Positions 45,603-54,384 of a stretch of 64,000 bases of DNA are shown here, piece after piece; within the stretch, counting starts at the first letter, position 1; each line of letters begins with the position of its first letter. The notes beneath the pieces were generated by a model. That model was given only the letters and a program-made list of their open reading frames with translations, was not told the DNA's origin and did no database searches. Position numbers and translations under genes: made by a program. The stretch covers positions 1 to 64,000 of the forward strand of contig JBDSLU010000366.1 of assembly GCA_039916225.1 (NCBI GenBank). The letters run 5' to 3'. The stretch comes from JBDSLU01 sp039916225 (GTDB lineage Bacteria; Acidobacteriota; Vicinamibacteria; Vicinamibacterales; Vicinamibacteraceae).

Positions 45603-47096
45603 TTACTTCGCGCCGAGCGAGAACAGCTGGTTGCGACTGGTGATGAACAGCCCGCCGTTGATGGCGATGGGCGTCGAGTAGACCGAGCTGCCCATGTTCA
45701 TTTCCCCGAGCACCTTCAGCGTCTTGCCCGGCTGCAGGATGGCGATGTCGCCGTCCTCGTCACCCAGGTAGATCTTGCCGTCGGCGACCATCGGCGAGCC
45801 CCAGATCGCGGCGAACATGTCGTGCGTCCAGTAGGCCTGGCCGGTCTTCTGATCCAGGCAGTGCAGGAAACCGGAGAAGTCGGGCCAGTAGATCAGGCCG
45901 TCGCTGATCGCCGGCGTCGACACCGAGCGGCGGATCTTGTCGTAGTGCCAGAGCCGTCCCGTGGTGGTGATGTCGCCGCGCTTGGTGGCGTCGATGGCGT
46001 AGGCGTGACCGACGCCCTCGCCGTGCTCCGGATCCTGGCCGTTCGAGATGTAGACGACGTCGCCGACGATGACCGGCGTGCTGATCACCTCGTTCCGGGT
46101 CTTCGGCCAGACCGAGTCCTTCGGGTTGGTGTCGAACTCCCACAGCTTCTTGCCGGTCAGCGCCTCGTAGCCGCGGATCCAGCCGTCGCCCTGGGCGTTG
46201 ACCACCTGCACCTGGCCGCCGATCGTGCCGACGGCCGGCGACGACCACTGGCCGTGCAGGATTTTGTCGAACACCGAGTTGTCTTCCCACGCCAGCTTGC
46301 CGGTGGTCTTGTTGATGGCGATGATTGCCGGCGCCTTGGGCGACGGGATGTTGACGTGGCTCTCGTCCTGCCCGTTCGACGTCATCACGTAGATGAGATC
46401 GCCGTGGATTACCGGCGACGAGTTCGACAGGTTGTGCGGGAAGGCGCCGACCTCCTCCATCATGTCGAACTTCCAGATCACGTCGGCGTCCTTCTCGGAG
46501 GTGAACTTCTCCTCCTTGAACGGGCCGTCGTTCTCGTTGGCATCGCGGAAGCCCTCGACGTCGAGGCACATCACCTCGCCGCGGTTGCTCACGTAGTAGT
46601 AGCGCTCGCCTTCGACCAGACCGGAGCTGGCGACGCCCTGGAACGGCCAGTCATTGACGCGCCCGGCCGCCACCTTCTCGTGGGTGTTCTGCCACAGGAA
46701 CTCGCCGGTGTCCTGCTTGAACGCCATCACCACGCCGCGATCACCGGTCTGCTTGGGATCGCGGAGCAGCTCGTTGTTGGTGCCGACGAACACCCGCCCA
46801 CCGGCGACGGTGGCGTTGCCGTAGGTCTGCGAGCCGAGGTCGGCCACCCACCTCACGTTGGCTTTGGTCTTCACGTCCCACTTGTCGGGGAGGCCGGTGG
46901 CCGCCGACACCATGTTGCGGGACGGGGTGCCGCCCCACATCGGCCAGTCGGTGGCGCCGGCCATCGGCACGCCGTCACCGCGAAGAACGGAGGCGGAAGC
47001 GGCGAGTACGACGCCGCCCGCGAGGGCGAAAGCAGCGGTTGCGCGGATCCAGGCAGTCCGCGGTGGAACTGGCGCTGCATTCGACGGGCGATGCAT
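45603..47096 (-). CDS. Exported PQQ-like beta-propeller protein 1
   Basis: About 497 residues. The mature part has the DWPMWGGTPSRNMVSAATGL opening and repeated blades of PQQ-like type (ATGKLAWE, LTGKKLWEFDT, KTGQAYWTHD), usually seen in outer-membrane or periplasmic propellers that need not bind PQQ. Catalytic dehydrogenase residues are not evident. The only ATG that leads into the signal segment (ATAAFALAGGVVLAA) is at 47096, inside hairpin element C, so the element seems to supply the first codons. It follows PQQ-like protein 2 on the same strand with the element filling the gap. Confidence 0.82.
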   Translation of the reverse strand: MHRPSNAAPVPPRTAWIRATAAFALAGGVVLAASASVLRGDGVPMAGATDWPMWGGTPSRNMVSAATGLPDKWDVKTKANVRWVADLGSQTYGNATVAGGRVFVGTNNELLRDPKQTGDRGVVMAFKQDTGEFLWQNTHEKVAAGRVNDWPFQGVASSGLVEGERYYYVSNRGEVMCLDVEGFRDANENDGPFKEEKFTSEKDADVIWKFDMMEEVGAFPHNLSNSSPVIHGDLIYVMTSNGQDESHVNIPSPKAPAIIAINKTTGKLAWEDNSVFDKILHGQWSSPAVGTIGGQVQVVNAQGDGWIRGYEALTGKKLWEFDTNPKDSVWPKTRNEVISTPVIVGDVVYISNGQDPEHGEGVGHAYAIDATKRGDITTTGRLWHYDKIRRSVSTPAISDGLIYWPDFSGFLHCLDQKTGQAYWTHDMFAAIWGSPMVADGKIYLGDEDGDIAILQPGKTLKVLGEMNMGSSVYSTPIAINGGLFITSRNQLFSLGAK

Positions 47097-47213
47097 CCCG
47101 CCGCTCGTCGTTGCTCGTCGCTCGCATGTAACCAACATTCTCGCTCCTCGCGCCTTGACCGACGGGCGCCTCGCCCGTCTCGATGCGACGCGCCACTTCC
47201 ACCACGGGCTGCT
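47052..47213 (-). repeat. Interspersed hairpin element, copy C (candidate structured RNA)
   Basis: Read on the minus strand it starts AGCAGCCCGTGGTGGAAGTG and ends CGCCAGTTCCACCGCGGACT, the arms pairing through about 38 positions with a few mismatches. The core repeats copy B almost exactly, but the middle hairpin has the arms ATGT/ACAT instead of ATAT/ATAT, a paired change. It begins 10 bases after the stop of PQQ-like protein 2 and overlaps the start of PQQ-like protein 1. Confidence 0.8.
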
Positions 47214-47223
47214 GGCCATCGTC

Positions 47224-49512
47224 TCAGTACACCTTGATGTTGTCGAACGACGCGCCCCACGGCGCATCGGAGTAGAGGCCGGGGCTGCCAGCCTTGTGGC
47301 CCTGCTTGTCGATCGTCTCGACGAGCCAGGCGGCGGGCTCGGTCTCCCCGCGCGGCCACGCCTTGCCGCGGACGCGTGTCGTGCCGTCCTTCTGATTCAG
47401 CACCTCGAGCTTGACCCGATACCAGGCGTCGCCCTTCCAGGCGAACGGCGCCGACTTGGTCATCTCGACGTTGGGCTGCCACGGCTGCAGCTCGATCTTC
47501 TGGCTGTTGCCGAACAGCACCAGCACGTAGCGCTGCGCGATCACGCCGACATCGCCTTGCTGGCGCCGCTTTTCGGTGGTCCGGACGTCCATCTCGACGG
47601 TGTAGTTGGACATGTCCGGTGCCCCGAAGAAGAGGCGGGCCCGGCGCGTCAACGTCTGATCCTCGCGGCGCTGCAGCACCTTGCTGCCCTCGAGGTCCTT
47701 GACGTCGAACTTGTTGGTCGCGTTGACCCAGCCGCTCGGCGGTGCTTCGCTGGTGAAGGCGTCGAAGTTCTCCTCGAACTTGCCGGAGATGGCGACCCGG
47801 ACGCGTGCCGTGCCGGCGAGCGGGCCGGCGCCGACGGTGGCCTTGAGCGCGCCACCCTGGCTGCCGGCGGCCGCGTCGGGCGTGAACGTGCCGTCCGGCG
47901 CCGCTGTGCCCTTCAGGCCTTCCGCCGCCCAGGCGATCGTCGTGCCTGCCGGCGTCGGCACCTTGATGCCGTTGGCGTCGTAGAGCGTCACGGTGAACTT
48001 CTGCGCCTGGCCCGGCTTCAGCGTGACGTCGGACGGGAACACGAGCGCGGCGGTCGGCGCGCCAGGCGTCGCCGCCGGCGCGGCTGCCGGGGCCGGAGGC
48101 GCCGTCGCCGGCTTGAGAGCCTTCGGGCCGATGGCGTAGAGCGCGTCCATCGAGGCGATGTAGACGCGGCCGTTGGCGACCGCCGGCGAGGCGACGATCG
48201 ATTCCGGCCCCGGCACGGCGTCGCCGGTGCCTTCGTACTTCGACTGCGGCAGGGTGTCCTCGTCCAGCACCTCGACGCCGGTCTTCGACGGCTTGAGGAT
48301 GTAGACCTTGCCGTTCTCGGTGCCGACGTAGAGCTTGCCGTCGGCGAGCACCGGCGATCCCTTCTGCAGCGTGCCGAGCTTCTTCGTCCACAGCTCGTGA
48401 CCGTCGGTCAGGTCGAACGCGAGCAGGATGGCGCCGTTGTCGACCGCGTACATCACGCCAGCCGCTTCGTCGACCACCGGCGTCGGGAACCCGATCTGCG
48501 GCCCGTGGACGAACCACTTGGTCTGGTCCTTCTTTATCTCGCCCTTCAGCGTGCCGTCGAACCGCGTCACCAGGCCCATCTCGCTGGTGTCGAAGTTCTC
48601 CTCGCTGTGGGTCGCGACCACGTCGTTGCCGACCAGCACCATCGAGTTGTTGAGGGCGCGCTTGCTGACGTCCAGGCGCCACACCGGTTCGCCGGTGGCG
48701 GCCTTGAGCGCGTGGTAGACCCCGTCGGTGCCGCCAGCGATGGCCAGCCGGACGCCGTTGATGGTGGCGATGATCGGCGTCGAGTAGTTGGTGTCCCAGT
48801 GCCGCGTCTGCGGCGAGCTGACCCACACCGCCTGCCCGGTCTTCGTGTCGAAGGCGAAGTAGCGGTTGCCGCCGCGCGCCAGGGTGCCCCAGGCGGAGAT
48901 CAGCGTGCTGACGATGACGTGGTCGCCGTCGATGACCGGCGACATGGCCCGGCCGCCGTGCGTGGTGACCGCGCCGAAGTCCTCGATCAGCGAGCGTTCC
49001 CACAGGCCCTTGCCGTCGGGCGACGTGGCCCGCAGGTGGGCGTTGCCGCCGAACGTATAGATGTTGCCGGTGGCCGGATCCACCGACGGTGAGGCCCAGG
49101 CGACGCGGTGCGCTGGGATGTCGGTGAGATAGACCGGGAACTGCCGCTCCCAGAGCGTCTTGCCAGTGGCCGCGTCGAGCGCGACCAGGCGCTCCTGCCG
49201 GTGCGCGACGTCGCCCGCCGGCGCGTAGACGTAGACGCGGTTGCCGAACACCACCGGCGTCGAGCGGCTGCCGATGGGGACGCGCCAGGCCAGATTCTCA
49301 CCGGCTGGCAGCTTGTCCGTGGGCGGCGCCCACTTGGTGGGCAGACCGGTCTCGGCCGAGCGGCCATCCCGCTTCGGCCCCCCGCGCCACTCGGGCCAGT
49401 TGTCGGCCGACGGAGTGGCCGTCAGGACGGCCAGGATCAGGGCGGTGGCGCCACCCAGCACGGCGAGCCGGTGGCGAGGCGTGACGGACGTGCGGGGAAC
49501 TGGGATGCGCAT
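47224..49512 (-). CDS. Exported PQQ-like beta-propeller protein 2 with C-terminal sugar-binding-like domain
   Basis: A 762-residue protein: signal peptide (about 1-36), propeller with NWPEWRGGPKRDGRSAETGL and blades such as ATGKTLWERQF and KTGQAVWVSS (about 37-460), a Pro/Ala linker, an Ig-like segment (DVTLKPGQAQKFTVTLYDAN), and a C-terminal concanavalin-like/DUF1080-like domain (YTVEMDVRTTEKRRQQGDVG; SFDNIKVY). The combination suggests binding of a polysaccharide or surface ligand, not dehydrogenation. It is divergent from PQQ-like protein 3, with 54 bases between the starts. Confidence 0.85.
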   Translation of the reverse strand: MRIPVPRTSVTPRHRLAVLGGATALILAVLTATPSADNWPEWRGGPKRDGRSAETGLPTKWAPPTDKLPAGENLAWRVPIGSRSTPVVFGNRVYVYAPAGDVAHRQERLVALDAATGKTLWERQFPVYLTDIPAHRVAWASPSVDPATGNIYTFGGNAHLRATSPDGKGLWERSLIEDFGAVTTHGGRAMSPVIDGDHVIVSTLISAWGTLARGGNRYFAFDTKTGQAVWVSSPQTRHWDTNYSTPIIATINGVRLAIAGGTDGVYHALKAATGEPVWRLDVSKRALNNSMVLVGNDVVATHSEENFDTSEMGLVTRFDGTLKGEIKKDQTKWFVHGPQIGFPTPVVDEAAGVMYAVDNGAILLAFDLTDGHELWTKKLGTLQKGSPVLADGKLYVGTENGKVYILKPSKTGVEVLDEDTLPQSKYEGTGDAVPGPESIVASPAVANGRVYIASMDALYAIGPKALKPATAPPAPAAAPAATPGAPTAALVFPSDVTLKPGQAQKFTVTLYDANGIKVPTPAGTTIAWAAEGLKGTAAPDGTFTPDAAAGSQGGALKATVGAGPLAGTARVRVAISGKFEENFDAFTSEAPPSGWVNATNKFDVKDLEGSKVLQRREDQTLTRRARLFFGAPDMSNYTVEMDVRTTEKRRQQGDVGVIAQRYVLVLFGNSQKIELQPWQPNVEMTKSAPFAWKGDAWYRVKLEVLNQKDGTTRVRGKAWPRGETEPAAWLVETIDKQGHKAGSPGLYSDAPWGASFDNIKVY

Positions 49513-49566
49513 AGAAGGCTGACAGCTAAGATGAGGGAACTTCAGGACGATAGCCGAGCCCCTCCC

Positions 49567-50907
49567 ATGAGTCCACTACGACACGTTGCTGCCGCCGCGT
49601 TGACCACCGTCGTCCTTGGCACGTCCGTCTCGGCCGGCAATTGGCCGCAGTTCCGGGGACCGCACGGCCAGGGCGTCTCGGACGAGACGGCGCTGCCGTC
49701 GACCTGGGGACCGGGCACCAACATCGCCTGGAAGACCGCGGTGGCCGGCCTCGGCCATTCCTCGCCGATCGTCTGGGGCAACCACGTCTTTCTGACGACC
49801 GCCATCGAAGGGGAGTCGCTGCCCGGGGCCAAGCCCCCGGTGCACCTGCTGCAGCAAGACCCGGCCAAGCCGGCCGAGCCGTTCGTGCATCCCGACTCGC
49901 TCGGGGCCGACCGCAAGCACACCTACAAGGTGATCGCGCTGGCGCTCGACACCGGCGCCGTCCGCTGGGAGAAGGTCGCCTACGAAGGACCGGTCTACGA
50001 CGGCCGCCACAAGCGCGGCAGCTACGCGTCACCCACCCCGGTGACCGACGGGAAGACGGTTTACACCTACTTCGGCTCCGAGGGCGTCTTCGCCTACGAT
50101 TTCGCGGGCAAGCTCCTGTGGACGGTCGACGTCGGCGACATCAGGACGCTCGGCATGGGCACGGCCAGCTCGCCCGTGCTCTACAAGAACCTCGTCATCC
50201 TGCAGTGCGACGAGGACAGCGGCGACACGTCGTTCATCACCGCGCTCGACGCCAAGACCGGCAAGACCGTGTGGAAGACGAAGCGGCCGACGTCGGTCAC
50301 CTGGACGACCCCCGCGCTCGTCACGGCCGGATCGAGCGACGAGCTCGTCGCCGCCGGCAGCGAATTCATCATCGGCTACGACCCGGCGACCGGCAAGGAG
50401 CTGTGGCGGACCAAGGGCCTCGACAGCAACACCATCGCGACGCCGCTGATCGGCCACGGCTTGGTGATCGTCTCGGCGGGGTATCCGACGAAGAAGGTCC
50501 TCGCCATCCGGCCAGGTGGCCGCGGTGACGTCACCGCGACGCACGTCGCCTGGAGCTACGAGAAGGGCACCTCGTACATCCCGTCGCCGATTCTCTACGG
50601 CGACTACGTCTACCTGATCAGCGACGCCGGGCTGCTGACCTGTCTCGACGCCCGGACCGGCGCCGTGAAGTACGAGGGCGGGCGTCCGCCGGTGCCAGCC
50701 AAGTTCGTCGCCTCGCCGGTCGCCTTCGGCGGCAACCTGTACCTCACCAGCACCGACGGCGACACGTTCGTGGTGAAGGCCGGCCCGTCGCACGAAGTGC
50801 TGCGCACCAACGAGCTCGACGAACCGGTCTACGCCTCGCTGGCGCCAGCCCAGGGCCGCCTGTTGATCCGCGGCCAGGGCCACGTCTACTGCATCAAGGG
50901 CGCCTGA
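49567..50907 (+). CDS. Exported PQQ-like beta-propeller protein 3
   Basis: A 446-residue exported propeller. Signal peptide MSPLRHVAAAALTTVVLGTS, then NWPQFRGPHGQGVSDETALP and blades with tryptophan-docking motifs (DTGAVRWEKVA, KTGKTVWKTKR, ATGKELWRTKG). ATG 49567 is chosen because it starts the signal peptide; upstream codons are antisense to the divergent gene. It ends 20 bases before the array of 12-base palindromes at 50928. Function unassigned; a BamB-like scaffold role or an orphan periplasmic role is possible. Confidence 0.83.
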   Translation: MSPLRHVAAAALTTVVLGTSVSAGNWPQFRGPHGQGVSDETALPSTWGPGTNIAWKTAVAGLGHSSPIVWGNHVFLTTAIEGESLPGAKPPVHLLQQDPAKPAEPFVHPDSLGADRKHTYKVIALALDTGAVRWEKVAYEGPVYDGRHKRGSYASPTPVTDGKTVYTYFGSEGVFAYDFAGKLLWTVDVGDIRTLGMGTASSPVLYKNLVILQCDEDSGDTSFITALDAKTGKTVWKTKRPTSVTWTTPALVTAGSSDELVAAGSEFIIGYDPATGKELWRTKGLDSNTIATPLIGHGLVIVSAGYPTKKVLAIRPGGRGDVTATHVAWSYEKGTSYIPSPILYGDYVYLISDAGLLTCLDARTGAVKYEGGRPPVPAKFVASPVAFGGNLYLTSTDGDTFVVKAGPSHEVLRTNELDEPVYASLAPAQGRLLIRGQGHVYCIKGA

Positions 50908-50927
50908 CCGGTCGCGTCGGCGAAGCC

Positions 50928-51021
50928 GGCTCCGAGCCCGGCTCCGAGCCCAGCTCCGAGCCCAGCTCCGAGCCAGGCTCCGAGCCCGGCTCCGAGCCCG
51001 GCTCCGAGCCCGGCTCCGAGG
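50928..51021. repeat. Array of eight 12-base palindromic units (GGCTCCGAGCCC)
   Basis: Seven full units and a partial eighth stand head to tail: GGCTCCGAGCCC with A for G at the first base in units three and four, and A at the last base of unit four. Each unit contains the near-palindrome GGCTC-C-GAGCC, so the array can fold into serial hairpins. It lies between convergent genes (PQQ-like protein 3 and the DUF1593 gene) and could help end both transcripts. The same unit type flanks the transposase at 54385. Confidence 0.9.
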
Positions 51022-51028
51022 CGTGCAA

Positions 51029-52678
51029 TTATTGCGACGTCGAACCCGGGCTGCGCAGGATCACGCGCCGGTAGCTGGTCAGGTTGGGCGTGCCGTTGTC
51101 GGTGACCTCGAGGATCACGTGCGCGACTCCCGGCACCAGCAACGTCGCGGCCGCCCGTGACGCCGTCGCCGCGGCCAGCTTCACGCGGACCGGAGGCTGC
51201 GGCGGGCCGCCATCGGGCGCGGACGGAATACCGCCGGCGGCGGCATCGCCGCCTCCGCCGACCCGAGGTCGCGCGGCGAGCACCGGCTGGCCGGGGATGC
51301 CAGTACCGGCTTCGGGATAGAAGAACCAGCGATAGGTCAGGGCGTGCCCGTCGGGATCGGTCGTCCCGGTGGCATCGAGCAGGACTGGCGTGCCAACCGG
51401 TGCGATCAGCGTAAGCGGAGCCGTGCCCGACTCGGTGTTCACGATGATGCGCGGGTTGTGGTTGCTGCCGCGGCCCGACGCCCAGGCCATGCGCGCGGCG
51501 AAGTCACGCTGGAACGCGTCGCGCCAGCGCCAGATCGTCGCCTGGTCGGTGGTGTGCGCCTGGCCGTCGGTGCCGATGACGGTGTCGCGCGAACTGTCGC
51601 GGCCGGGATACGAGTCGCCGCCCTGCGTCCAGAACGGACGCGACTCACCGGAGGGCTGGCGCCAGACGTAGCGTCCGCCCCAGCCGCCGTAGGTCGGGCT
51701 CATGGCGCTGCCGAGGCCGTTGTCGAGCAGGCCGAGGAAGGACGGCGTGTCGCCCTCGTGGATGCAGCACGGCCGGATGTACAGCGTGCCGAGCGGGCCG
51801 TGGCTGCGGATGTTGGCCTGGACCCAGGCGTCGGTGAAGGTCGTGAAGTCGGCGCCGTTGGCGTTGCGATAGAAGCGATCGCCGCTGATGCCGGTCCACG
51901 TCGCGCGGTAGTACTCGTCACCGTCCTGCGACGACGGGATGGCGATGTAGTGCAGGTTGACGAAGACCCGGCGCAGCCAGGGGCCGGCGTCGTCCTGATC
52001 GGAGATCGCGTAGACGCGCAGCTTGGCGACGAACGCGTCGAGCTCGGGCGTCGGGCGCGTGCGGCGGACGTGGAACAGCGCCTGCGCGAGGGTGTTCGTG
52101 CCGCCCCAGGCGAGCACCCACAGCGGCCGCGGATCCTTTCGATCGACCGCCTTGATGATGGCCTCGGCGCCGGGCGAGAGCCGGTCGGCGCCGACGACGG
52201 CCATGCCATAGCCCTCTTGCCCTTTGACGACGAGGGCGTCGAGCGCGTCGGCCGTGGGGTAGCCCGGTGCCTGGGCCTCGAGATGCGGCCTCGCTTGCGC
52301 GTAGGCGGCGATCACCGTGTGCAGCACGTCGGGGCGCACCGTCGCGCGCATCCAGGTGGACGTCGTCGCGACGAGGCCTTCGATGTCCAGCGTGTTCGAG
52401 TAGACGAGCAGCCGCACCATCGACATCTGGTCGTCGGGCTCGTTGGCGATGTCGGTCATCACCATCACGCGCGGCTTGTCGACATGCGGATCGATGCGCG
52501 CGGCGATGGCAGCCCAGCGCTGCTCGGCCTGCGCGGCGTGGCGGGCCGTCGTCGTCGCCAACGTCTCGGTCTCCGTCTTCGCTGGCGGCGGGGGTGGCGG
52601 CTCGGTCGTGCCGCAGGCCGTCACGCCGGCGCCGATCGCCAGCGCGGTGGCCAGCGCGACGAAGCCGCGACGGCTCAT
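51029..52678 (-). CDS. DUF1593 (Sde182-type, nucleoside-hydrolase-like) lipoprotein
   Basis: A 549-residue exported protein with a lipoprotein signal (lipobox VTAC) and a Pro-rich linker. The main domain (about 65-360) has the nucleoside-hydrolase-like opening KPRVMVMTDIANEPDDQMSM with the acidic metal motif, and later WVLAWGGTNTLAQAL and VNTESGTAPL. A C-terminal Ig-like domain follows (DPDGHALTYRWFFYPEAGTG). This is the DUF1593/cellulose-binding Sde182 family, linked to plant polysaccharide use in other bacteria. Its start overlaps the DUF3224 gene stop (ATGA). Confidence 0.88.
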   Translation of the reverse strand: MSRRGFVALATALAIGAGVTACGTTEPPPPPPAKTETETLATTTARHAAQAEQRWAAIAARIDPHVDKPRVMVMTDIANEPDDQMSMVRLLVYSNTLDIEGLVATTSTWMRATVRPDVLHTVIAAYAQARPHLEAQAPGYPTADALDALVVKGQEGYGMAVVGADRLSPGAEAIIKAVDRKDPRPLWVLAWGGTNTLAQALFHVRRTRPTPELDAFVAKLRVYAISDQDDAGPWLRRVFVNLHYIAIPSSQDGDEYYRATWTGISGDRFYRNANGADFTTFTDAWVQANIRSHGPLGTLYIRPCCIHEGDTPSFLGLLDNGLGSAMSPTYGGWGGRYVWRQPSGESRPFWTQGGDSYPGRDSSRDTVIGTDGQAHTTDQATIWRWRDAFQRDFAARMAWASGRGSNHNPRIIVNTESGTAPLTLIAPVGTPVLLDATGTTDPDGHALTYRWFFYPEAGTGIPGQPVLAARPRVGGGGDAAAGGIPSAPDGGPPQPPVRVKLAAATASRAAATLLVPGVAHVILEVTDNGTPNLTSYRRVILRSPGSTSQ

Positions 52679-53250
52679 TTCGCCGCCGGCGGCAGGGCGT
52701 AGGTGAACGCGTAGAAGTGCTTGCCGCCGGGCTGGATCTCGATCGTCATCGAACCGGTGAGACCGATCAACTCACCGGTGCCGGAGTCGGGCACGACCGA
52801 GATCTTCAGTTCCGGCGTGCCTTTGTCCATGATGCCCCAGTGCTGCAGGGCGAACGTGCCCTTGCGGCCGGCCAGCGTCCCGGTGACGCGCTCGAGGGCG
52901 ACGTATCCGGCCGAGCCGGCGACTGCCGATCGGACGGCGAGCATCTCGCCGACGCTGGTCGCGTCGATGTCGCCGTGGAAGGCCTTGTCGAGGGACATGC
53001 GGCCGACGGCGGCGGGATCGGTGGCATCGCCCTGCGGCGTGAGCTTGACGTCGAACGGGCCTTTGGCAGTCGCAGTCATCGGGGCGGTCGCGGTCATCGA
53101 GGTTCCTGTACGGGAAGGGGCCGGTGGGGGCGCAGTTACGGCCGGCGCCTGCGCGCGGGCCGGACGCGAGGACAGCCCGACGAGCGAGGCCATCAGCAGC
53201 GCGGTAGCCGAGAACGTCATGCCGGTCGAGTACGGACGCGGGCGGTACAT
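52675..53250 (-). CDS. DUF3224 family exported protein
   Basis: A 191-residue protein with a signal peptide (ATALLMASLVGLSSRPARAQ) and a DUF3224 domain: KGPFDVKLTPQGDATDP, AVAGSAGYVALERVTGTLAG, KGTFALQHWG and SGTGELIGLTGSMTIEI. DUF3224 proteins are small beta-barrels of unknown function and normally cytoplasmic, so the signal peptide and linker are unusual. It overlaps the VOC gene by one base and the DUF1593 gene by four, making a three-gene operon. Confidence 0.85.
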   Translation of the reverse strand: MYRPRPYSTGMTFSATALLMASLVGLSSRPARAQAPAVTAPPPAPSRTGTSMTATAPMTATAKGPFDVKLTPQGDATDPAAVGRMSLDKAFHGDIDATSVGEMLAVRSAVAGSAGYVALERVTGTLAGRKGTFALQHWGIMDKGTPELKISVVPDSGTGELIGLTGSMTIEIQPGGKHFYAFTYALPPAAK

Positions 53251-54272
53251 CAGGCGAGGTCCTTCGCGATCGGCAGCGCCGGCGGATAGGTGAGGGTCGG
53301 GAGCAGCGCCTCGATCTGGCCGCGCTGCGTTTCCAGCCACGGTGGCAGTACCAGCGATTCGCCGAGCGCGTGGGCCGCTTCGTCGACGGCGAATCCGGGG
53401 CCGTCGGTGGCGAGCTCGAAGAGCACGCCGCCAGGCTCCTTGAAGTAGACCGACTTGAACCAGAAGCGATCGATCACCGGCGTCGGGTGCGCGCCGGCGT
53501 CGGCGATGCGTCCGCGCACGTCGGCTTCGTGCGCGTCGTCATCGACGCGCCAGGCGAGGTGGTGGATGCTGCCGGTGCCCCAGGCGCCGCGCCGGGCGTC
53601 GGCGGCAGCGGGCCGGACGTCGAGGTGGCGTCCGCTGACGCCGGACAGGAGTCCGCCGGACGACCGCTCGTGATCGCCGAGGGCCGGGTTCGGGATCACG
53701 AAGCGCTGCCACTCGCCCTCGGTCGCGTGCGGCACGAAGCCGAGCACCTGCGTGAGGAGCATGGCGGTGGCGGCGGCATCGCGCTCGACGACGCGGGCAC
53801 CGTGCAGGCCGCGGATCTGGCGCTCGGCCGGCACCGGGCTGGCGTCCCACGGCGTGAAGCCGCGGCCGACGGCAGGCGCGGTCTCGACCAGCGCGACGCG
53901 CAGGCCGTGCGGATCGATCAGCGGCAGCAGGCGCTCGCCGAACCGCGTCGCGATCGCGTCCACGCGCGCGCCGTAGCCGGCGAGGCGTGCGCCCCACCAG
54001 TCCAGCGTGCCGGCGGGGACCGCGAGCGACACCTCCGTCGCGAGCCCGTGTCCATCGCGCGACGGCGCCATGTGCGCCCACGGGAAGAACGTCAGGTCGG
54101 TGCCGGCGTGCCCCTCGGCGTCCGCGTAGAACAGGTGATACGTCCCGGGATCGTCCTGGTTGACGCTGCGCTTGACGAGGCGCATGCCCAGGACGCCGGC
54201 ATAGAAGTCGAGGTTCTCCTGAGCCGGCCCGGAGATCGCGGTGACGTGATGCAGCCCATTGACGCTCCGCAT
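53250..54272 (-). CDS. VOC-family ring-cleaving dioxygenase-like protein
   Basis: A 340-residue cytoplasmic protein with two glyoxalase/bleomycin-resistance-type (VOC) modules. The first metal His is in NGLHHVTAISGPAQENLDFY; the second module has SIHHLAWRVDD and the Glu in GGVLFELATDGPGFAVDE. It matches the MhqO/MhqA-like group that opens hydroquinone-type rings and confers quinone tolerance; actual substrate is uncertain. It is the first gene of a run with DUF3224 and DUF1593, and the left palindrome array lies just upstream of its start. Confidence 0.87.
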   Translation of the reverse strand: MRSVNGLHHVTAISGPAQENLDFYAGVLGMRLVKRSVNQDDPGTYHLFYADAEGHAGTDLTFFPWAHMAPSRDGHGLATEVSLAVPAGTLDWWGARLAGYGARVDAIATRFGERLLPLIDPHGLRVALVETAPAVGRGFTPWDASPVPAERQIRGLHGARVVERDAAATAMLLTQVLGFVPHATEGEWQRFVIPNPALGDHERSSGGLLSGVSGRHLDVRPAAADARRGAWGTGSIHHLAWRVDDDAHEADVRGRIADAGAHPTPVIDRFWFKSVYFKEPGGVLFELATDGPGFAVDEAAHALGESLVLPPWLETQRGQIEALLPTLTYPPALPIAKDLA

Positions 54273-54298
54273 GAACCTGAGGTTATCAGTACGGCCCC

Positions 54299-54338
54299 GG
54301 CTCTGAGCTCGGCTCTGAGCCCAGCTCTGAGCCAGGCC
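54299..54338. repeat. Left palindrome array of the transposase unit
   Basis: Three units read GGCTCTGAGCTC, GGCTCTGAGCCC and AGCTCTGAGCCA, followed by GGCC. The central base is T on the plus strand, whereas the array on the other side of the transposase gene has A: the two arrays face each other in inverted orientation. It lies between the VOC gene start and the transposase stop. Confidence 0.85.
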
Positions 54339-54384
54339 TGTTTCATGTTGCTGTTTCTGCGATCTGCCGATGCCAGGTGGCGGA

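Noticed and set aside
45483..49092. Two long plus-strand frames across PQQ-like proteins 1 and 2
   Set aside because: They read through the hairpin element and the antisense of real propeller genes; no protein motif.
50928..51021. Possible CRISPR array
   Set aside because: The 12-base units are contiguous with no spacers and no cas genes are present; it is a tandem palindrome array.
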